Assembly (NCBI GenBank): GCA_037441765.1
Contig: JBBIRM010000101.1
Span: 1 to 10,110, forward strand
Direction of reading: 5' to 3'
Length of the DNA stretch: 10,110 bases
Source of the DNA: JBBIRM01 sp037441765
Lineage (GTDB): Bacteria > Desulfobacterota > BSN033 > UBA1163
Shown one piece after another: positions 6,672-10,110 of this stretch. How positions within the stretch are numbered: the stretch's first letter is position 1; every line of letters starts with the position of its first letter. The position numbers and the translations under genes are program-made. Below the pieces are notes generated by a model that made no database searches, was not told the origin of the DNA, and was given only the letters and a program-made list of their open reading frames with translations.

Positions 6672-7547
6672 TTATTCGCCCTTTTCAATCTCCATGAAGA
6701 TCTTTCCATGGTGAAAGATCCTTACCCCTCCTGTCTCTTCAGATACCACAATGGCCAGGGCATCGGTCAGGCTGGTAATACCTGCAGCCGCCCTGTGGCG
6801 GCTCCCAAGACCAAGGGGGATTTCAATATTTTCTCCAGAGGCATCGAGGTGCCTTCCTGCTGCCAGGATGACACCATCCTCTCTAAAGATAAAGGCGCCA
6901 TCGATCGATGAAAATTCTTTCACCGTCTCCTTAAGTCGTGGGTCTAAAATATTCCTTTCCTCCTCAGGATATCCCTGAAAAGGATTAATCACCATGGGGT
7001 GTGAGAATTTGAGGACATCCTCATGTTTTCCCAATATAAAGATCGTTCCTACTGGTTTTCTACCCTCTTTTCCTTCTATAGAGATTTCTAAGGCAAGGTT
7101 CAGGACAGTTTCAAAAACGTCTGGCCTTACAATTTCAGAAAGCACAGGTAGATCGGTAGAAGAAATGATTTCAAATTCCTTTCCGAATTCAAGGATCAAT
7201 AAATTATCAAGGAGTTTGGACTGTGGGATGCCGGAGAGGCAAATCCATTTATCTCCTTTTTTGACCAACCCCTCGGATAGTGCCTGGATGATCGCCATCT
7301 TAATTTGATTGATTCGCCCCAGAGGAATATCAGGAATCCTTAATACTTTTTTGAAGAAAGATATTGCTTCCTCAAAGGAAGACTGATTCTTGATGGCAAG
7401 AATAATTTCAGCCTGCTTCTCTTGGGCAAGTTTTGCAAGAGCCTCGTAATCCTCAATGATATCAGCATAAATGAGCACCCCTTCTGCCCGGACCTTTTTC
7501 GCCAAAGAACAGGCTGTTTCTACCATAATTCGGTTCTGTTGTTTCAT
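6672..7547 (-). CDS. Diadenylate cyclase (c-di-AMP synthase), DacZ-like two-domain form
   Basis: The C-terminal half is a DAC (DisA_N) domain, which condenses two ATP into cyclic di-AMP. The order is GRKPVGTIFILGKHE (162-176), NPFQGYPEEERNILDPRL (188-205), the catalytic DGA (216-218), a second DDG-like turn (REDGVILAAGR), GLGSRHRAAAG with RHR at 250-252, and VVSEETGGVRIF (267-278). The N-terminal 150 residues are an alpha/beta domain (VETACSLAKKVRAEGVLIYAD, then a CLSGI strand near 103-107) resembling the pyruvate-kinase C-terminal-like domain fused to DAC in archaeal DacZ. There is no DisA DNA-binding helix-hairpin-helix tail and no CdaA membrane segments, so a soluble enzyme is expected. 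Length 291. The minus-strand start at 7547 follows a strong GGGAGGGG site. c-di-AMP typically controls K+ and osmolyte transport. It is transcribed alone and convergently with hppA. Confidence 0.9.
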   Translation of the reverse strand: MKQQNRIMVETACSLAKKVRAEGVLIYADIIEDYEALAKLAQEKQAEIILAIKNQSSFEEAISFFKKVLRIPDIPLGRINQIKMAIIQALSEGLVKKGDKWICLSGIPQSKLLDNLLILEFGKEFEIISSTDLPVLSEIVRPDVFETVLNLALEISIEGKEGRKPVGTIFILGKHEDVLKFSHPMVINPFQGYPEEERNILDPRLKETVKEFSSIDGAFIFREDGVILAAGRHLDASGENIEIPLGLGSRHRAAAGITSLTDALAIVVSEETGGVRIFHHGKIFMEIEKGE

Positions 7548-7580
7548 GGTCCCCTCCCGGCCCCAATCGAAGGCAATTTT

Positions 7581-7592
7581 CCCCTAAAGGGG
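7581..7592 (-). promoter_or_regulatory. GC hairpin in the cyclase leader
   Basis: CCCCTAAAGGGG forms a 4-bp G:C stem with a four-base loop, 34 bases upstream of the minus-strand cyclase start and within its predicted 5' leader. Its central CCCTAAAGGG is the exact reverse complement of the core of the 4512-4535 repeat, so it may be a degenerate relative. On the plus strand a T-rich run follows, but no plus-strand gene ends there, so a terminator role is unlikely. Confidence 0.35.
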
Positions 7593-7612
7593 TCTTTATT
7601 TTCTTAATTTTT

Positions 7613-7642
7613 TATTATACAAATAATTAGTCAGAAAATAAA
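7613..7642 (-). promoter_or_regulatory. Predicted promoter of the diadenylate cyclase gene
   Basis: On the minus strand a perfect TATAAT (complement of 7614-7619) lies about 67 bases before the start codon, in AT-rich DNA. The best -35 at a 17-base spacing is TTTATT, only three of six matches. Transcription would begin near 7606 and give a leader of about 59 nt containing the CCCCTAAAGGGG hairpin. The -10 is convincing, the -35 weak. Confidence 0.4.
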
Positions 7643-7693
7643 GGTTAGATTCTTACATAATTAAATCTTGGGAATTTCATTCTATCAATTTTT

Positions 7694-7717
7694 ATTAGGG
7701 CAAGCCTTTAGGTTTGC
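7694..7717 (+). repeat. REP-like hairpin repeat, copy 2
   Basis: ATTAGG followed by GCAAGCCTTTAGGTTTGC, identical to the 4512-4535 copy at 22 of 24 positions. The two differences fall in the stem, converting one C:G pair to a G:U pair and leaving the 7-bp stem (7700-7706/7711-7717) formable. It faces an inverted relative at 7731-7756. Confidence 0.6.
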
Positions 7718-7730
7718 ATATCATTTTAAT

Positions 7731-7756
7731 CCAAGGCTAAGGCCTTGACCTATAAA
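7731..7756 (-). repeat. REP-like hairpin repeat, copy 3 (inverted, diverged)
   Basis: Read on the minus strand it is TATAGGTCAAGGCCTTAGCC and onward, matching copy 2 at 16 of 22 aligned positions, including the TAGG leader and CTTAG centre. It forms its own hairpin CAAGGC/GCCTTG (7732-7737/7742-7747) with a TAAG loop. One stem pair is swapped from C:G to G:C relative to copy 2, a compensatory change. Copies 2 and 3 are inverted with 13 bases between them, the arrangement of a REPIN or BIME. Confidence 0.5.
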
Positions 7757-7826
7757 ATTTGGTTATGGGTGAAAAAAATTTCAAACATTTTTGGTTAGTT
7801 TAACATTAAATAATTTTGGGGGATGA

Positions 7827-8921
7827 ATGGGGTTTCGATGCGGGATTGTTGGCCTTCCCAATGTTGGGAAATCGACCATATTTAATGCCCTTACCTCAGC
7901 AGGGGCAGAAGTGGCTCCCTATCGGTTCTGTACAATCAATCCAAATGTTGGCATTGTTCCTGTTCCAGACGAGAGGCTTACAAGAATTGCACAGTTAATC
8001 CATCCTAAAAAAGTAACCCCAACCACCCTCGAATTCTTCGATATTGCAGGTTTGGTAAAAGGGGCAAGCCAGGGCGAGGGGTTAGGCAATCAGTTTTTGG
8101 ACCACATTCGAAATGTTGATGCCATTGCCCACGCAGTCCGTTGCTTTACCAATGAGAATGTGGCCCATGATTTCGGTTCAATCGATCCAGTGCGAGATAT
8201 CGAGGTCGTTAACACAGAACTTATCTTATCTGATCTGCAGACATTGGAAAGAAGAATGACCAAGATAGAAAAACTCCGCCGTGTAGGCTCGAAAGAGGTT
8301 TCATTGACCTTAGAAGTCTATCAGGAGGTTCAAAATATACTAAATAAAGGACATTGGCCCAAAAATCTAAATTTCTCTGGGGAGAAGGAATCCATCTTTT
8401 TGGATCTTCATCTCCTGACGGCCAAACCTGTTTTTTATATAGCGAATGTCGACCAGAAGGGGCTGAGAGGTGAAACCCCATTTTTGAAATCTTTGATCCA
8501 GTGGGCAGAAAGGGAGGGGAATAAGGTTGTTGTCATCTGTGGCGATCTGGAGGCGGAGATTGCCGAATTAAAAGAGGAGGAGAGGGAGGAGTTCAGAAGA
8601 GAATTGGGGCTGGAAGGTTCGAGTCTTGAGAGATTGATTAAAGTAGGATATGAAATTTTAGGATTGGTTACATTTTATACTACAGTCAGTTCTGAACTGA
8701 GGGCGTGGACAGTGAAAAAAGGAACCACTGCTCCCAGGGCAGCCGGTAAAATCCATAGCGATATGGAGAAAGGGTTTATCCGTGCCGAGGTCGTTTCTTT
8801 TTCAGATTTTATAGCCTGTGGTTCTGAACATGGTGCAAGGGAAAGAGGGCTTTTGCGATCTGAAGGGAAGGATTATATTATTCAAGATGGGGAGATCATT
8901 CATTTCCGGTTTAATGTTTAA
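7827..8921 (+). CDS. ychF: Ribosome-associated Obg-family NTPase YchF (OLA1 type)
   Basis: YchF is a P-loop NTPase of the Obg group that hydrolyses ATP rather than GTP and binds ribosomes, with roles in translation and stress response. The 364-residue length is typical. The N-terminus MGFRCGIVGLPNVGKSTIFN holds the G1 loop GLPNVGKST (9-17). DIAGLVKGAS (72-81) is G3, with a hydrophobic residue in place of the catalytic Gln of Ras-like GTPases, as in all YchF. NVDQ (207-210) sits at the G4 site, where the family usually has NxxE. A helical arm spans about 125-180, and the C-terminal TGS domain (about 281-364) ends in GKDYIIQDGEIIHFRFNV. ATG 7827 gives the canonical start; a G-run (7818-7822) is the only ribosome binding signal and is close. 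In relatives ychF usually follows pth directly; here hppA and the cyclase stand between. Confidence 0.97.
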   Translation: MGFRCGIVGLPNVGKSTIFNALTSAGAEVAPYRFCTINPNVGIVPVPDERLTRIAQLIHPKKVTPTTLEFFDIAGLVKGASQGEGLGNQFLDHIRNVDAIAHAVRCFTNENVAHDFGSIDPVRDIEVVNTELILSDLQTLERRMTKIEKLRRVGSKEVSLTLEVYQEVQNILNKGHWPKNLNFSGEKESIFLDLHLLTAKPVFYIANVDQKGLRGETPFLKSLIQWAEREGNKVVVICGDLEAEIAELKEEEREEFRRELGLEGSSLERLIKVGYEILGLVTFYTTVSSELRAWTVKKGTTAPRAAGKIHSDMEKGFIRAEVVSFSDFIACGSEHGARERGLLRSEGKDYIIQDGEIIHFRFNV

Positions 8922-8938
8922 AGAAAGGGACATTTAAA

Positions 8939-9514
8939 ATGAAATTTTTAAGATTTCTCTATCACATGATTCCAGTCATAGGGTATTTCATCAAAGACTT
9001 ATTCTGGGGAAGGCTTTCTCTGGAAGAGACCCGCACCAACTACCTTTTTGGAAAGGCCCATGCCTTTGATTGCGCAAACCTTTTTGAGAAAGCCATAGGA
9101 GTCTATAAAAAAATATTGGAGCAGAATCCGAATCATCTTCCTGTTCTTTTAGGCCTTGGAGGAATCTATTTTCGAAGGGGATTATATGATAGGGCAATCC
9201 CCTATTATGAAAAGGTTATCCGAAAGAATCCGAAACACTACTTGGCACATTACTGGTTGGCCATGTGTTTCTGGAAATTACACCGCTACCACGCAGCCAT
9301 CAATACCCTTGAAGAGGTGATTGGATTTCTACCAACCTTTAAAGATGCCCTCAACCTGATGGGAGAGTGTTATGAAAAAATTGGAGAGGCAGCAAAGGCC
9401 GAACACTGCTACCTTAAAGCCATCAGCGTTGATCCAGATGGAATTATCATTCACCAAGGGATTTTGAATCCCCCATCCCAAGAAAAGGGGGAGGAGAGAA
9501 GGATAAAACATTGA
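8939..9514 (+). CDS. TPR repeat protein with N-terminal hydrophobic segment
   Basis: The protein has 191 residues. Residues 4-24 (LRFLYHMIPVIGYFIKDLFWG) are hydrophobic and aromatic and may anchor or dock it to the membrane. About four tetratricopeptide repeats follow at roughly 34-66, 67-100, 101-134 and 135-168, shown by the spaced A/G ... Y ... A...Y.K.I...P pattern (YDRAIPYYEKVIRKNPKHY, AKAEHCYLKAISVDPD). The tail is short and charged. TPR arrays are protein-interaction scaffolds; no enzymatic residues are visible and the partner cannot be told from sequence. Start ATG 8939 follows AAGAAAGGGA, 18 bases after the ychF stop, so it is probably cotranscribed with ychF. A weak hairpin followed by T-rich DNA (GAATG/CATTC 9539-9558, then a T run) may end the transcript. 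Confidence 0.88.
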   Translation: MKFLRFLYHMIPVIGYFIKDLFWGRLSLEETRTNYLFGKAHAFDCANLFEKAIGVYKKILEQNPNHLPVLLGLGGIYFRRGLYDRAIPYYEKVIRKNPKHYLAHYWLAMCFWKLHRYHAAINTLEEVIGFLPTFKDALNLMGECYEKIGEAAKAEHCYLKAISVDPDGIIIHQGILNPPSQEKGEERRIKH

Positions 9515-9548
9515 CAGTGTTTTGAAGGAAGGCCTTTGGAATGAACAT

Positions 9549-9725
9549 TTATCCATTCTCCTTTTTCATTTTTTCCTTTGCAGAAAGGAATTTCTCTTCA
9601 TTCAGGATTCTTGGAGAGATACCACGGAATCCGCCCATGGTTGGGTCAGGAGGAAGGAGGATCCAGGCAATTCCTAAGTCATCATCTATTTGGACAATTT
9701 CATCATCGGGTTGTAATTTTTTCAT
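9549..9725 (-). CDS. Small hypothetical protein, uncertain
   Basis: A minus-strand ORF of 58 residues from ATG 9725, or 81 from GTG 9794, in the gap after the TPR gene. The composition (QPDDEIVQIDDDLGIAWILLPPDP, then a Lys/Glu-rich tail) looks more protein-like than the Ser/Phe-rich plus-strand reading of the same DNA, which has the look of its shadow. I recognise no family. Neither start has a convincing ribosome binding site, and the GTG start would overlap the divergent gene at 9769. It may be a genuine small protein or a decayed gene. Confidence 0.35.
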   Translation of the reverse strand: MKKLQPDDEIVQIDDDLGIAWILLPPDPTMGGFRGISPRILNEEKFLSAKEKMKKENG

Positions 9726-9768
9726 TCCCTGAGGTTCTATCAGTAATTGATCTATCTTATAAATAAAG

Positions 9769-10083
9769 ATGATTTGGGTGGTAAGGGAGTTCACAACTTA
9801 TCAAATTCTGGATATGGGACCAGAAAGGGTGAGATTCCCTATACGCGTGGAAATTGAATTTCAACAGGAGGGAATTCACCCTATTCGTGATTCGCTTCGT
9901 AAAAAGGTTCTTTACAATAAGCCTTTTCTCCTGAAGCGCTATCCCCAATTGCGAGAAGAAGAATTAGACCTCCTGGTTGAAGAAGGGGTAAGGAAAGCGA
10001 TTGAAGATCAATTCCCTTTTTCAGAAGAAGAGGCCTCTTCTTTCCCGATGGCCAATTTTGATTTAAGTTCACTAAAGAAATAA
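9769..10083 (+). CDS. Hypothetical protein, about 104 residues
   Basis: No family is recognised. The ORF has a convincing coding character: an N-terminal beta-like part (VREFTTYQILDMGPERVRFPIRVEIEFQ), then charged helical segments (RDSLRKKVLYNKPFLLKRYPQLREEELDLLVEEGVRKAIEDQF) and a short acidic or serine-rich tail. It is predicted to be soluble, with no signal peptide or membrane helix. ATG 9769 lacks a clear ribosome binding site; GTG 9778 and ATG 9814 are alternatives, with AAGGGAG (9782-9788) too far from the latter. It is divergent from the small minus-strand ORF and its 3' end may overlap a gene entering from the right. Confidence 0.6.
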   Translation: MIWVVREFTTYQILDMGPERVRFPIRVEIEFQQEGIHPIRDSLRKKVLYNKPFLLKRYPQLREEELDLLVEEGVRKAIEDQFPFSEEEASSFPMANFDLSSLKK

Positions 10084-10110
10084 ACGAGCATTCCTGCCCC
10101 GATGAGGATT
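10008..10110 (-). CDS. Possible C-terminal end of a membrane protein (partial)
   Basis: From the right edge a minus-strand frame stays open to a TGA at 10008-10010 and reads ILIGAGMLVYFF, then a charged tail (SELKSKLAIGKEEASS and so on, ending in KGN). A hydrophobic segment followed by a Lys/Glu tail looks like the last membrane helix of a protein that begins beyond the window. It overlaps the 3' end of the plus-strand ORF by 76 bases. With only about 33 codons visible this is a tentative call. Confidence 0.3.
   Translation of the reverse strand, partial: ILIGAGMLVYFFSELKSKLAIGKEEASSSEKGN
10025..10042. repeat. 18-bp perfect palindrome
   Basis: AAGAAGAGGCCTCTTCTT reads identically on both strands with no spacer. 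It lies inside the 3' part of the hypothetical plus-strand gene and within the possible minus-strand gene, encoding EEASS-type peptides on both. It may be coincidence of Glu and Ser codons, a protein-binding site or a weak hairpin. Confidence 0.4.

Noticed and set aside
6659..6675. ATAAAAA/TTTTTAT palindrome between the hppA and cyclase stops as a bidirectional terminator
   Set aside because: The 7-bp stem is entirely A:T and too weak for an intrinsic terminator without further evidence.
9469..9492. TCCCCC/GGGGGA hairpin in the end of the TPR gene as a terminator
   Set aside because: It lies before the stop codon and is not followed by a T run.
9541..9766. Plus-strand ORFs in the gap after the TPR gene
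   Set aside because: Their Ser/Phe-rich translations mirror the acidic minus-strand frame, and no convincing ribosome binding site was seen.
1..10110. CRISPR array, toxin-antitoxin pair, phage or transposase genes
   Set aside because: No regularly spaced direct repeats and no matching protein families were seen; the window is mainly conserved housekeeping genes.

Overview
The window reads as a stretch of conserved housekeeping chromosome from an AT-leaning Gram-negative-type bacterium. The gene order ispE, tRNA-Gln, prs, rplY, pth ... ychF is the one I associate with Desulfobacterota (former Deltaproteobacteria) and some Nitrospirota. The long CTC-type L25, a SpoVG homologue outside Firmicutes and a Cys-lipoprotein signal fit that. 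The phylum is inferred from gene order and protein style, not from a marker search.

Layout. Positions 77-1495: a strong sigma70-type promoter (77-105) drives a small lipoprotein of unknown function and ispE (isoprenoid precursor synthesis). Positions 1568-2062: spoVG, then tRNA-Gln(UUG) with its own terminator. Positions 2103-4465: a leader hairpin, prs (PRPP synthesis), rplY (ribosomal protein L25) and pth (peptidyl-tRNA hydrolase), all in one direction. Positions 4557-6662: hppA, an ion-pumping membrane pyrophosphatase of the K+-dependent sequence type. Convergent to it (6672-7547, minus) is a two-domain diadenylate cyclase resembling DacZ, with its own predicted promoter. Then come ychF and a TPR protein (7827-9514). 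The right end (9549-10110) holds small unrecognised ORFs on both strands and possibly the C-terminal end of a membrane protein entering from the right.

How the genes relate. Much of the block serves translation and its supply: tRNA-Gln, L25, Pth and ribosome-associated YchF. PRPP synthesis feeds nucleotides; the PPi released by nucleotide and tRNA charging reactions is the fuel of the pyrophosphatase. A c-di-AMP synthase beside a K+-dependent ion pump suggests, but does not prove, an ion homeostasis link.

Not ordinary: (1) a family of short hairpin repeats with a shared CCTTTAGG core confined to intergenic DNA, two copies of which form an inverted REPIN-like pair before ychF; (2) HppA carries glutamates at both alternative gate positions of helix 6; (3) the DacZ-like cyclase sits next to hppA. 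I see no CRISPR array, phage, transposase or defence system. No gene-free stretch exceeds 300 bases; the longest (7548-7826) holds the disA-like promoter, a leader hairpin and the repeat pair.
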